From contig CALKHP010000001.1 of NCBI GenBank assembly GCA_937988775.1, positions 1 through 64,000 on the forward strand: a DNA stretch of 64,000 bases, written 5' to 3'. How positions within the stretch are numbered: position 1 is the stretch's first letter; each line of letters starts with the position of its first letter. A program made the position numbers and the translations under genes. Source of the DNA: an uncultured Alphaproteobacteria bacterium (GTDB taxonomy: Bacteria; Pseudomonadota; Alphaproteobacteria; Rhizobiales; Beijerinckiaceae). Shown piece by piece: positions 33,247 to 42,636 of the stretch. The notes under the pieces are model-generated. The model was not told the DNA's origin. It saw nothing but the letters and a program-made list of their open reading frames with translations, and ran no database searches.

Positions 33247-33273
33247 TGCCGGCCGCTTGCGCAGCGGCCGGCA
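33247..33273 (+). promoter_or_regulatory. Intercistronic hairpin between phnD and phnE
   Basis: TGCCGGCCGCT (33247-33257) pairs perfectly with AGCGGCCGGCA (33263-33273) across a TGCGC loop: an 11-bp GC stem followed by TTCTC. It starts 34 bases after the phnD stop and 27 bases before the phnE start. Such hairpins stabilise upstream mRNA or partly end transcription, giving more binding protein than permease. Confidence 0.75.
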
Positions 33274-33299
33274 TTCTCAATCGACATGAGGGAAAGCGG

Positions 33300-34115
33300 A
33301 TGAGCCACATCGGCAAGTTTTCGCCCCAAGCGGCCGGTGTCACCATCGCGCGCGATTGGACACGGAGCATCGGCAATACCGGGCTCTGGGTCATCCTTGC
33401 CGCGCTGCTGCTGTGGAGCTGGGGTCCGGCGGATATGGGCCGCTGGTCGTATCTGTTCACCGATGCGGGCAACATGACGCGCTACGCGTCTGGCTTCGCG
33501 CGGCCCAATTTCGAGCAATGGCGCTATTATCTCGAAGAGATGCTGGTGACGATCCAGATCGCGCTCTGGGGCACGTTTCTGGCCGTGCTCCTTGCCGTGC
33601 CGTTCGGCATCCTGTCGGCGCGCAACATGGCGCCGTGGTACATCGTCCAGCCGGTGCGCCGCCTGATGGACCTGTTCCGAGCCATCCATGAAATGGTGTT
33701 CGCGGTGCTGTTCGTGGTCGCGGTCGGCCTCGGCCCGTTTGCCGGCGTGATGGCGCTGTTCATCCACACCACCGGCATTTTCGCCAAGCTGTTCTCCGAG
33801 GCGGTGGAGGCGATCGATCCACGACCGGTCGAGGCGATCCGGGCGACGGGAGCGTCCCGCCTGCAGGAGGTCGTGTTCGGCGTCATCCCGCAGGTCATGC
33901 CGCTGTGGCTGTCATTCACGCTGTACCGTTTCGAATCGAATGTGCGCTCGGCCACCGTGCTCGGCCTGATCGGCGCGGGTGGTATCGGCCAGGTCCTGTT
34001 CGAGTCGATCCGGGGCTTCTATTACCCGGAAGCCTCCGCCATGCTGATCATCGTCATCGCCACCGTGACGTTGACCGATCTGCTGTCGCAGCAGCTTCGC
34101 CGGCTGTTCATCTGA
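33300..34115 (+). CDS. phnE: Phosphonate/phosphate-type ABC transporter permease
   Basis: A 271-residue inner-membrane protein with about five or six hydrophobic segments, the EAIRATGASRLQEVVFGVIPQ coupling loop and the FRAIHEMVFAVLFV segment typical of PhnE. It completes a minimal phnCDE importer. No C-P lyase, phosphonatase or phosphite dehydrogenase gene follows, so the imported compound is either used directly or degraded by enzymes encoded elsewhere. A LysR gene converges on it. Confidence 0.92.
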   Translation: MSHIGKFSPQAAGVTIARDWTRSIGNTGLWVILAALLLWSWGPADMGRWSYLFTDAGNMTRYASGFARPNFEQWRYYLEEMLVTIQIALWGTFLAVLLAVPFGILSARNMAPWYIVQPVRRLMDLFRAIHEMVFAVLFVVAVGLGPFAGVMALFIHTTGIFAKLFSEAVEAIDPRPVEAIRATGASRLQEVVFGVIPQVMPLWLSFTLYRFESNVRSATVLGLIGAGGIGQVLFESIRGFYYPEASAMLIIVIATVTLTDLLSQQLRRLFI

Positions 34116-34123
34116 CGCATGCC

Positions 34124-34140
34124 GCCGGCGCTTTGCCGGC
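34124..34140. terminator. Hairpin between convergent phnE and LysR gene
   Basis: GCCGGC (34124-34129) and GCCGGC (34135-34140) form a 6-bp stem with a GCTTT loop in the 32-bp gap between convergent genes. No T-run is present on either side, so this is a possible rather than certain bidirectional terminator. Confidence 0.45.
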
Positions 34141-34147
34141 CGCGGCG

Positions 34148-35080
34148 CTACGGCGCGGGGTCGTGGCGATTGACCGGCTCGAGGCTACGCGCGCGATCGG
34201 CCTTCATCGTCGGGATCAGCCAGTTGATGAAGGCGGTCACCTCCTGGTTGGCGCGATCCTCGCGGCGGTAAACCAGCCGATGGGCCGCGACCGGGATGCC
34301 GATCGGCCCGAATGGCATCACCAGCTGCCCCAGGCGCAGGTAATCGGCGGCGTGGAGCGATGATTCCAGCACCAGCCCGAGCCCGTCAATGGCGGCGGTG
34401 AGGGCGAGATAGGACCGGTCGGACTGCATGCCGCGCGCGCTGAGCGCGATGCCCGGAGCGTGGCGTGCCAGCCATTGCTCCCATTGCACGACCGAGCGCG
34501 TCGAGTGGATCAACGGCACGCGCGAAATATCGCTGAAGCGGCTGAGGCCATATTCGGCAATGAAGGCGGGGCTCGCCAGCGGCATCACCAACTCGTCCGC
34601 CAGGATGATGCCCTCGCACGCATCGGGCACGGAACGGGCATATTGGATGTCGATCAGGAAGCCGTCCTCGCCGAGCTTCGCCGGCTCGTGACTGGCGAAT
34701 AGCGCGACGTCGATATCCCGGTTCTGCCGCATGAAGGCGCCGAGGCGCGGCATCAGCCACAATGTCGCGAAGCTCGGCGACGAGTGGATCGGCAGCCGCC
34801 GCACGCCCGCGCCCGCCGCCACCCGGCTCGTCGCGGTGATGATCTGCGCGAAGCTTTCGCTGATCGAGGCGCTGTAGGCCAGCGCATCCTCGTTCGGGAT
34901 CACGGTGCGCCGCGCCCGCACGAACAAGGGCCGGCCAAGACGCCCCTCCAGCGCGCGCATCTGATGGCTGATCGCCGACGGCGTCAGGTTGAGCAGGCGC
35001 GCCGCGCCGACGAAACTGCCCGCTTCCATCACGGCGCGGAACGTGACCAGCCATTGCAGGGGCGGCAGACCAGCTATCAT
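34148..35080 (-). CDS. LysR-family transcriptional regulator (GcvA-like)
   Basis: A 310-residue regulator of the GcvA/AmpR subgroup: the N-terminus PPLQWLVTFRAVMEAGSFVGAARLLNLTPSAISHQMRALE is the HTH typical of that subgroup. The effector domain follows. It is divergent from the SAF-domain oxidoreductase/TRAP operon across a 352-bp gap, so that operon is the most likely target; phnCDE on the other side converges and is more likely PhoB-controlled. Effector unknown. Confidence 0.87.
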   Translation of the reverse strand: MIAGLPPLQWLVTFRAVMEAGSFVGAARLLNLTPSAISHQMRALEGRLGRPLFVRARRTVIPNEDALAYSASISESFAQIITATSRVAAGAGVRRLPIHSSPSFATLWLMPRLGAFMRQNRDIDVALFASHEPAKLGEDGFLIDIQYARSVPDACEGIILADELVMPLASPAFIAEYGLSRFSDISRVPLIHSTRSVVQWEQWLARHAPGIALSARGMQSDRSYLALTAAIDGLGLVLESSLHAADYLRLGQLVMPFGPIGIPVAAHRLVYRREDRANQEVTAFINWLIPTMKADRARSLEPVNRHDPAP

Positions 35081-35432
35081 TGATGAGCCCAGTTCGTCGA
35101 TCAGCCCATGTTAATTCATTTTCAGGTTCCGGCTACGCTTGTTAGCATCACTGCATATCAAGGAGCGCCGCTGAAGGCGCCATGCAAAAAACGGGGAGGG
35201 ACTTGGCAACAGGTTACGGCCGAGGTCGCTGCTTTACGGTAGGAATCCGTGGATTGGCGTGAAATCCGCCTCCGCAGCGTCGCGCCATCATGTAGTTCGC
35301 GCCGGATTTCCCGGCAGCCATCCAAGGCGACAACGCGCCGGCAACTGGCCGCCGAGAGGGCGCGATCCGAGCAATTGTAATCATCGACAGGCCGGGCGCC
35401 AGCCCGGATCGATAGTGCCTCAGGGGAACGTC
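35081..35432. promoter_or_regulatory. 352-bp non-coding region upstream of TRAP operon and LysR gene
   Basis: No convincing gene is seen. The region has an AT-rich patch at about 35109-35125, a GCTA (35132-35135), seven bases, TAGC (35143-35146) dyad near the LysR start that could be its operator, and a hairpin CCGGGC (35392-35397), GCCA, GCCCGG (35402-35407) in the leader of the downstream operon. The latter ends 25 bases before the ATG at 35433 and may act in the mRNA. Confidence 0.4.
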
Positions 35433-36782
35433 ATGAATCTTCACCGCATGTTGCTGGAGCGCCATTCCGCCGGCAAACCCGTCACGGTCGGCCTGATCGG
35501 CGCCGGCAAGTTCGGCACCATGTTCATGTCGCAGGTTCGCTCCACCGATGGCATGCATCTCGTCGGGGTCGCCGACCTGAACACCGCGCGCGCCCGCTCG
35601 CAACTGGCCGCCGGTTGCTGGCCGGCGGAGCAATATGGCGCCCGCACCATCGACGACGCGATCAAGACCGGGCGCACGGTGGTGACCGACAATGCCGACG
35701 AACTGATCGCCCATCCGGGCATCGAGGTCATCATCGAGGCGACCGGCGATCCCCGCGCCGGTATCCGTTTCGCGCTCAAGGCGATCGAGAACGGCAAGCA
35801 TATCGTCATGGTCAATGTCGAGGCCGATGCCGTGGCAGGCCCGCTCCTCGCCCGCAAGGCCAAACAGGCTGGTGTGGTCTATTCCCTGGCCTGGGGCGAC
35901 CAGCCGGCCTTGATCGCCGATCATGTCGACTGGGCGCGCACGGCGGGTTTCAAGATCGTCGCCGCCGGCAAGGGCACGCGCTATCACCCGACCTACCATC
36001 AATCGACGCCCGATACCGTCTGGGACATCCTCGACAAATACATGAAGATCAAGGATCGGAATTCGATCAATCCGAAGATGTTCAACTCGTTCGTGGACGG
36101 CACCAAATCCGGCATCGAGATGACGGCGGTGTGCAACGCCACCGGTCTTCACGCACAAGCCGAAGGTCTGACCTTCCCGCCCGCGAGCCGGTTCGAGCAC
36201 GCCGAAATCTGCAAGCCGAAGGCCGATGGCGGCGTGCTGGAGAGGAAGGGCGTCACCGAGGTCACCTCTTCCGTGTACCGCGACGGCACCGACGTTCCCA
36301 ACAGCCTCGTCATGGGGACCTATGTCGTGTTCGAGAGCGACAGCGCCTATTCCGAGGAATGTTTCCGGGAATACAGCATGCTTCCCGACAAGAGCGGCAA
36401 ATACGCCTCGCTGTACCGGCCCATTCACATGATCGGCCTCGAGCTTGGCGTCTCCGTCGCCTCGGCAGCGCTGCGCCACGAGCCGACCGGCGCGCCGATC
36501 ATCTTCAATTCCGATGTCGTGGCCACCGCCAAGCGCAAGCTCAAGGCCGGCGAAATGCTCGATGGCGAAGGCGGCTTTTGTGTGTGGGGCAAGCAGACGC
36601 CGGCCGAGCGCTCGCTCGCGGAAGGCTATCTGCCGCTTGGCCTCGCCCATCACGTCAAGCTCAAGAACGATATCGCCGAGGGCAGCCGCATCAAGTGGAG
36701 CGACGTCGAATATGACACCGGCGACCTTGCCGTCAAAACCCGGCGCGAAATGGAAGCGGCTTTCGCCAGGCCGAATACCTGA
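35433..36782 (+). CDS. Homoserine-dehydrogenase-like NAD(P) oxidoreductase with C-terminal SAF domain
   Basis: A 449-residue protein. The N-terminal Rossmann domain carries GLIGAGKFGTMF (about residues 19-30) and IIEATGDPRAG; the C-terminal region around SDVVATAKRKLKAGEMLDGEG and GSRIKWSDVEYD is a SAF (antifreeze-like/FlgA-type) domain. The family (COG4091) is often mislabelled as homoserine dehydrogenase or flagellar FlgA. It probably oxidises or isomerises a hydroxy-acid or sugar-derived compound. ATG 35433 follows AGGGGAACGTC. The TRAP genes follow after 117 bp, suggesting the substrate is imported by that transporter. True reaction unknown. Confidence 0.8.
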   Translation: MNLHRMLLERHSAGKPVTVGLIGAGKFGTMFMSQVRSTDGMHLVGVADLNTARARSQLAAGCWPAEQYGARTIDDAIKTGRTVVTDNADELIAHPGIEVIIEATGDPRAGIRFALKAIENGKHIVMVNVEADAVAGPLLARKAKQAGVVYSLAWGDQPALIADHVDWARTAGFKIVAAGKGTRYHPTYHQSTPDTVWDILDKYMKIKDRNSINPKMFNSFVDGTKSGIEMTAVCNATGLHAQAEGLTFPPASRFEHAEICKPKADGGVLERKGVTEVTSSVYRDGTDVPNSLVMGTYVVFESDSAYSEECFREYSMLPDKSGKYASLYRPIHMIGLELGVSVASAALRHEPTGAPIIFNSDVVATAKRKLKAGEMLDGEGGFCVWGKQTPAERSLAEGYLPLGLAHHVKLKNDIAEGSRIKWSDVEYDTGDLAVKTRREMEAAFARPNT

Positions 36783-36899
36783 CAGCCGCCCGGCAGCGGC
36801 GGCGCATGCGACAACGGAGACGACAAGGCGGCATGACAGGCCGCTAACCCGATCAGAACCCTGACAATGGGGCGATCGCAGAAAAAGGGAGAAGAGCTC

Positions 36900-37895
36900 A
36901 TGACAACGATGTCCAGGATTGCCATCAGCCGCCGGAGCCTGCTTGGCGTCGGCGCGGCCGTGGTCGGAACGGTCGCCATGCCGGCCGTTCTCCGCGCCAA
37001 GACGCTCAAATGGATCGGCGCGTCGACCGCGCCGCAGTCGGATTTCATCAGCCAGGCGCTCGATGTCTATGCGGAGCGCGTCAAGGACCTGACCAAGGGC
37101 GAGATCCTGATCTCCTCGCATTACGCCGGCTCGCTCGGCGGCGAGCGCGAAAACGTCGAGGGGCTGTTGCAGGGCTCGATCCAGGTCGCGACGCCGGGCG
37201 CGGCCCTGCTGGCTGGTTGGTACAAGCCGGCCGAGGTCTTCACCTATCCGTATCTGTTCAAGAGCGTCGCCCACAAGGATCGCGCCATGACGGCGATCAT
37301 GGACGAATACGGCGAGGAGGTTGCCAAGAAGGCCAAGCTCCGGCCGATCGCGGCCATCGCCCGCATGCCGCGCATGCTGTCCTCGAACCGCGACGTGAAA
37401 ACGCCGGCCGACCTGAAGGGCTTCAAGATCCGCGTTCCCGAGACGCCGATGTGGAAGCGGACATTCGAGCATTTCGGCGCCTCGCCGACGCCGATGCCGT
37501 TCCCCGATGTGTTCCAGGCCCTCAAATCCGGCGTGATCGACGGCCAGGAGAACCCGACCGCCCTGACCTATAACAGCGGCATTTTCGACGTGAACCACAA
37601 TCTGGCGCTGACCGAGCACATGATGCAGGACAACATGATCGTGCTGCCGGAAGCGACGTTCCAGGGTGTCGGCGCCGAGCAGCGCAAGGCGCTGGTCCAG
37701 GCCGCGCGCGAAATGGAAGAGAACATCCGCCCCAAGGTCCTCGCCGATGATGCGGTCACCCTCGCCAAGGTGAAGGAGAAGAAGGTCGCCATCAACGATG
37801 TCGACAAGGATGCTTTCCGTGCCAGCCTGAAGGGCATGGAGGCCGAGTTCCCGCACGTCAGGCAATGGGCGGAGCGCATCACCGCGATATCCTGA
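36900..37895 (+). CDS. TRAP transporter substrate-binding protein (DctP family)
   Basis: A 331-residue protein with a twin-arginine signal (ISRRSLLGVGAAVVG ... VLRA) followed by a DctP fold; the conserved arginine that binds substrate carboxylate lies in FKIRVPETPMW and the VFQALKSGVIDGQEN motif is typical. ATG 36900 is preceded by AGGGAGAAG. It binds an organic acid in the periplasm for the DctQM permease. The Tat signal suggests folding before export. A 10-bp hairpin follows directly. Confidence 0.9.
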   Translation: MTTMSRIAISRRSLLGVGAAVVGTVAMPAVLRAKTLKWIGASTAPQSDFISQALDVYAERVKDLTKGEILISSHYAGSLGGERENVEGLLQGSIQVATPGAALLAGWYKPAEVFTYPYLFKSVAHKDRAMTAIMDEYGEEVAKKAKLRPIAAIARMPRMLSSNRDVKTPADLKGFKIRVPETPMWKRTFEHFGASPTPMPFPDVFQALKSGVIDGQENPTALTYNSGIFDVNHNLALTEHMMQDNMIVLPEATFQGVGAEQRKALVQAAREMEENIRPKVLADDAVTLAKVKEKKVAINDVDKDAFRASLKGMEAEFPHVRQWAERITAIS

Positions 37896-37906
37896 CCTGA
37901 TGACGC

Positions 37907-37930
37907 CGGGGCAGGGAGGTCCTTGCCCCG
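37907..37930 (+). promoter_or_regulatory. Intercistronic hairpin between dctP-like and dctQ-like genes
   Basis: CGGGGCAGGG (37907-37916) pairs with CCTTGCCCCG (37921-37930), ten pairs including one G-T wobble, loop AGGT. It begins 11 bases after the binding-protein stop. Role proposed: differential expression of binding protein over membrane subunits. Confidence 0.7.
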
Positions 37931-37965
37931 CCTGCCGCGACGCGGCGACGTAGAAAGCGGGGCCC

Positions 37966-38493
37966 ATGGAAGAGATATCGGCGCAAGGGATATCGGCCCG
38001 TTCGGGCTTGCGTGCCCTCTGTGACCTGACCGAAACGGTGTGCCGCGTCCTGATCGGCGCGGCGGTGGCGGCGATCGTCGCCATCACGGTCGGCGCGGTA
38101 TGGTTCCGCTACGTGCTCGAGGCGCCGCTGTCATGGACCGAGCAGGTCTCGGGCATGGTCTTCGTCTGGATCACCTTTCTTGGCACGGCGGTGCTCTATC
38201 GCCGCATGCTGCACATCGCCATCGACATGATCGTGTTGATGCTGCCGGTGGCCGCGCAGAAGCTGGTCTATTGGCTGAACCAGGTCCTGGTCCTGGTTCT
38301 CGCGCTCATGATGATCTGGTTCGGCGGCCAGCACGCGATCGCCAACATGCCGCAAACCTTTGGGGCGCTTGAGATATCGCCGTCCTGGTTCTATTTCGCC
38401 GCGCCGGTCGCGGGCGCGTTGATCGTGCTTTACTGGATCGAAAAGCTCTTCGATCCGCGCTTTCGCGTGCCCGACGGCGAAGTGCATCTTTGA
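37966..38493 (+). CDS. TRAP transporter small permease (DctQ family)
   Basis: A 175-residue inner-membrane protein with four hydrophobic segments; the segment WFRYVLEAPLSWTEQVSGMVFVWITFLGTAVLYRR is the classical DctQ pattern. It is the small membrane subunit of the sodium-driven TRAP importer, with DctM encoded 12 bases later. The substrate is likely a carboxylate linked to the flanking oxidoreductase and creatininase-like enzyme. Confidence 0.9.
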   Translation: MEEISAQGISARSGLRALCDLTETVCRVLIGAAVAAIVAITVGAVWFRYVLEAPLSWTEQVSGMVFVWITFLGTAVLYRRMLHIAIDMIVLMLPVAAQKLVYWLNQVLVLVLALMMIWFGGQHAIANMPQTFGALEISPSWFYFAAPVAGALIVLYWIEKLFDPRFRVPDGEVHL

Positions 38494-38505
38494 GAAAGCA
38501 GCATC

Positions 38506-39792
38506 ATGGCCTCGTTTCTCATGCTGAGCTTCATGGTCTTTCTCGTCATGGGCGTGCCGATCGCGTTCGCCATGGCGTTGGCGACGGTGGTTGCCATCGC
38601 CGACCAGGGCAGCCTGCCGTTTTCCCTCTTCACCCAGCGCGCGCTCGTCGGCGCCAACTCGTATTCGCTGCTCGCCATTCCGTTCTTCATCCTGGCCGGC
38701 AACCTGATGAATGTCGGCGGCATTACCGAGCGCATCATCAAGTTCGCCAATAGCGCCGTCGGCCGTTTCAATGGCGGCCTCGGCCTGACGACGGTACTGT
38801 CCTGCATGGTGTTCTCGGGCGTGTCCGGCTCCGCCGTGGCCGACGCCACGGCGCTGGGCAAGGTCCTGATCCCGGGCATGAAGAAGGAGGGCTATGGCGC
38901 CGGCTTCGCCGCGGCCATCACCGCGGCCTCGGCCGTCAACGGGCCGATTATCCCGCCCTCGATTCCGCTGATCATCTATGGCCTCTCCGTCGGCAAAGGC
39001 GTTTCGATCGCAGCCCTGTTCCTGGGCGGCGTCGTGCCCGGCCTGCTGCTCGGCACCCTCCTCATGCTGGTCGTCTACCTGATCGCCAGGCGTCGGAACT
39101 ATCCCGTCCACGAAGCCGTGCCGATGCGGGAATTGCTCTCCTCCGCCGGCCAGGCCTCCTGGGCGCTCGCCATGCCGTTCCTGATCCTGCTTGGCGTGAC
39201 CGGCGGCATCGTCACGGTGACGGAAAGCGCCGCCTTCATCGTGCTGTACGCGCTGTTTGTCGGCATGGTCATTCACCGCGAGCTCAAATGGCACCATATC
39301 GGCGAAATCCTGGTCCAGACCGGGCTCGATACGGCGGTCGTCATGATCATCATCGCCTTCGCGTCCGGCTTCGGCTGGCTGCTGGCGGTGAGCGGCTTGC
39401 CGCAGGTGGTTGCCGACTGGATCGGCCGGTTCGCCACCAACCCGCTCGCGGTGCTGATGCTGATCAACGCCCTGCTGCTGGTCGTCGGCTGCTTCATGGA
39501 AGCGATCGCCGCCATGATCATCCTGATTCCGGTCCTGCTTCCGGTCGTGGAGGCGGCGCATATCGACCTGGTGCATTTCGGCCTGGTGATGGTCTTCAAC
39601 CTGATGCTTGGCCTCCTGACGCCGCCGGTCGGCATCCTGCTCTACATTTGCGGCAACTTCGCCAATGTGAAGATCGAGGCCGTCATCGTCGAGGTCCTGC
39701 CGATGCTGGCCGTCGGGCTCGGCATCCTGCTGGCCATCACGGTCTTCCCCGAACTGGTGCTTTGGCTGCCTAATCTGGTGCTCGGCAATTGA
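38506..39792 (+). CDS. TRAP transporter large permease (DctM family)
   Basis: A 428-residue inner-membrane protein with about twelve hydrophobic segments; SGVSGSAVADATALGKVLIPGMKKEGY and NGPIIPPSIPLIIYG are hallmark motifs of DctM, the sodium-coupled transport subunit. It works with the DctP and DctQ proteins encoded just upstream. Length matches the family. Confidence 0.93.
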   Translation: MASFLMLSFMVFLVMGVPIAFAMALATVVAIADQGSLPFSLFTQRALVGANSYSLLAIPFFILAGNLMNVGGITERIIKFANSAVGRFNGGLGLTTVLSCMVFSGVSGSAVADATALGKVLIPGMKKEGYGAGFAAAITAASAVNGPIIPPSIPLIIYGLSVGKGVSIAALFLGGVVPGLLLGTLLMLVVYLIARRRNYPVHEAVPMRELLSSAGQASWALAMPFLILLGVTGGIVTVTESAAFIVLYALFVGMVIHRELKWHHIGEILVQTGLDTAVVMIIIAFASGFGWLLAVSGLPQVVADWIGRFATNPLAVLMLINALLLVVGCFMEAIAAMIILIPVLLPVVEAAHIDLVHFGLVMVFNLMLGLLTPPVGILLYICGNFANVKIEAVIVEVLPMLAVGLGILLAITVFPELVLWLPNLVLGN

Positions 39793-39857
39793 TCGCTCTA
39801 TAAAATCCGCTGGCACATGGTCGGTCGTGCGGCCGCATGGAGAGGGATCGCGATCAG

Positions 39858-40628
39858 ATGCGTTGGGAAGACCTTACTTCGGGCGAGATCGACAAGTTCG
39901 ACCGCACCACACCTGTCGTGCTCAATATCGCGGCCATCGAGCAGCATGGCCCGCATCTGCCGGTCAATACCGATGCGTTGATCGGCGGCTTGTTCATGGA
40001 CGAACTCGGCAAATCACTCGGGGACGCCGTGCTGATCCTGCCGCAGGTCAAGGTGTGTTGCTCGGCCCACCATATGGATTATCCGGGAACATTGTCGGTG
40101 CGCCACGAGACTCTGATCGCCTATGTCGGCGATATTCTCGACAGCGTCGCCGCCCATGGCTTCCGCAATATCGTCATCGTCAACAGCCATGGCGGCAACA
40201 AGGCCGTCGGCCAGGTGATCCTCGAGAAGTTCGGCGCCGCCCATCGCGATTGCCGCGTGGTGTTCCTGACATGGTGGACCATGGCCGGCAAGGAACTGGC
40301 GGCGATCCGCGAATCCGGCTTCGGCGGCGTCGGCCATGCCTGCGAGTTCGAGACCGCGGTGCTGATGCATGGCGTGCCCGAATGCGTGCGCACGGACTTG
40401 ATTGCGGGGTTGAGTTACGTGCCGACCTATTCTTGGGCGAATTCCGACATGCTGAGCGCGGGACGTGCCTCGCTCTATCGCTCGATGCGCGAGATTTCCG
40501 GCGGCTCCGGCGTCGTCGGCGATGCCTCGCTGGCCAGCGCCGACAAGGGCAAGGCGATCACCGATGTGGTGGTCGGCCAATTGAGCGAGATTGTCAGCAG
40601 CCTGCGCAACGCACCGCCGGCGCGCTGA
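39858..40628 (+). CDS. Creatininase-family amidohydrolase
   Basis: A 256-residue protein of the creatininase fold. Metal ligands fit E28, H30 and D39 in AIEQHGPHLPVNTDA, H111 in NSHGGN, and E163 in GHACEFETA. Relatives hydrolyse cyclic amides (creatinine), formamides or act in cofactor pathways. ATG 39858 starts the conserved MRWEDLTSGE; an ATG at 39837 is also in frame. As the last gene of the TRAP operon it may open a ring or remove an amide group of the imported compound. Substrate unknown. Confidence 0.82.
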   Translation: MRWEDLTSGEIDKFDRTTPVVLNIAAIEQHGPHLPVNTDALIGGLFMDELGKSLGDAVLILPQVKVCCSAHHMDYPGTLSVRHETLIAYVGDILDSVAAHGFRNIVIVNSHGGNKAVGQVILEKFGAAHRDCRVVFLTWWTMAGKELAAIRESGFGGVGHACEFETAVLMHGVPECVRTDLIAGLSYVPTYSWANSDMLSAGRASLYRSMREISGGSGVVGDASLASADKGKAITDVVVGQLSEIVSSLRNAPPAR

Positions 40629-40637
40629 TCGCGGGTT

Positions 40638-41644
40638 TCACGGCATATCGAGATGGCAGGCGGCGAGGTGGCCGTCGCCGCGCCGCGTGAGCAGCGGCGT
40701 CTCCTGCGAGCAGCGCGCGAAGGCGAACGGGCAGCGCGTGTGGAAGGCGCAGCCCTTGGGCGGATCGAGCGGCGAGGGCACGTCGCCCTCGATGACGATC
40801 GCATCGCGCTTGACGCGCGGATCGGCGACCGGCGCGGCGGCGATCAGCGCCTGCGTATACGGGTGCTGGGCGCGTGAAAAAATCGTCCGCTTGTCGCCGA
40901 TTTCGACGATGCGGCCGAGATACATCACCGCGACGCGGTGCGCGATATGCTCGACCACGCCGAGATCATGCGAGATGAACAGGTAGGCGAGGCCAAGCTG
41001 GTCGCGCAAATCGACGAGCAGGTTCAGCACCTGTGCCTGCACCGAGACGTCGAGCGCCGAGACCGGCTCGTCGGCGACGATCAGGTCGGGCGACAGGGCC
41101 AGCGCCCGCGCGATGCCGATGCGCTGGCGCTGGCCGCCGGAAAACTCGAACGGAAACTTGGCCGCAGCCTCGGGGCGCAACCCGACGCGCGCGAACAGGG
41201 CGGCGACCTGCTCGCGGCGCTCGCGGGCGTTGTAGAGATTGTAGTTCTCCAGCGGCTCGCCGACGATGGTGCCGGCATTCAGGTGTGGGTTGAGGCTGGC
41301 GAACGGGTCCTGGAAAATCATCTGCACGCGGCGGCGGAATTGGCGCAGCGCCGCGCCGCCGGCATGGGTGACATCGTCGCCGTCGATGCGGATCGCGCCG
41401 GCGCTCGGCTCCATCAGGCGCAGGATCAGCTTGCCGACGGTGGATTTCCCGCAGCCCGATTCGCCGACCAGGCACAGCGTCTCGCCGCGCTGGAGCGAAA
41501 AGCTGACATCATCGACCGCCTTGAGCACGAGCCGCGTCAGCTTGAGGGCGCCGGCGCGCATCTCGAAATGCTTGGCGAGGTTCGATATCTCGAGCAACGG
41601 CGCGCTGGTCTCGCCGGCGGCAGTCGGGCTGGTGTCGGTCACGC

Positions 41645-41648
<4 letters not shown>
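40638..41648 (-). CDS. Peptide-type ABC transporter ATP-binding protein (DppF/OppF)
   Basis: A 336-residue ATPase with Walker A GESGCGKST, signature FSGGQRQRIGIAR, Walker B LIVADEPVSALD and switch histidine in FISHDLGVVEH; the C-terminal oligo/dipeptide extension has the cysteine cluster CAFHTRCPFAFARC. ATG 41648 overlaps the DppD stop (ATGA 41645-41648). It is the second ATPase of a five-gene peptide-type importer. It ends nine bases from the convergent creatininase gene. Confidence 0.92.
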
Positions 41649-42631
<983 letters not shown>

Positions 42632-42636
42632 GGCGC

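Noticed and set aside
35214..38087. Very long open frame on the minus strand opposite the SAF-domain dehydrogenase and TRAP binding-protein genes
   Set aside because: It is antisense to two genes with clear family motifs and correct ribosome sites, and its product is an Arg/His/Asp-rich sequence with no domain. Long antisense frames are expected at this GC content.
38131..39816. Long minus-strand frame opposite the TRAP permease genes
   Set aside because: The product is rich in Asp, His, Gln and Arg, as expected from the reverse complement of hydrophobic membrane-protein codons.
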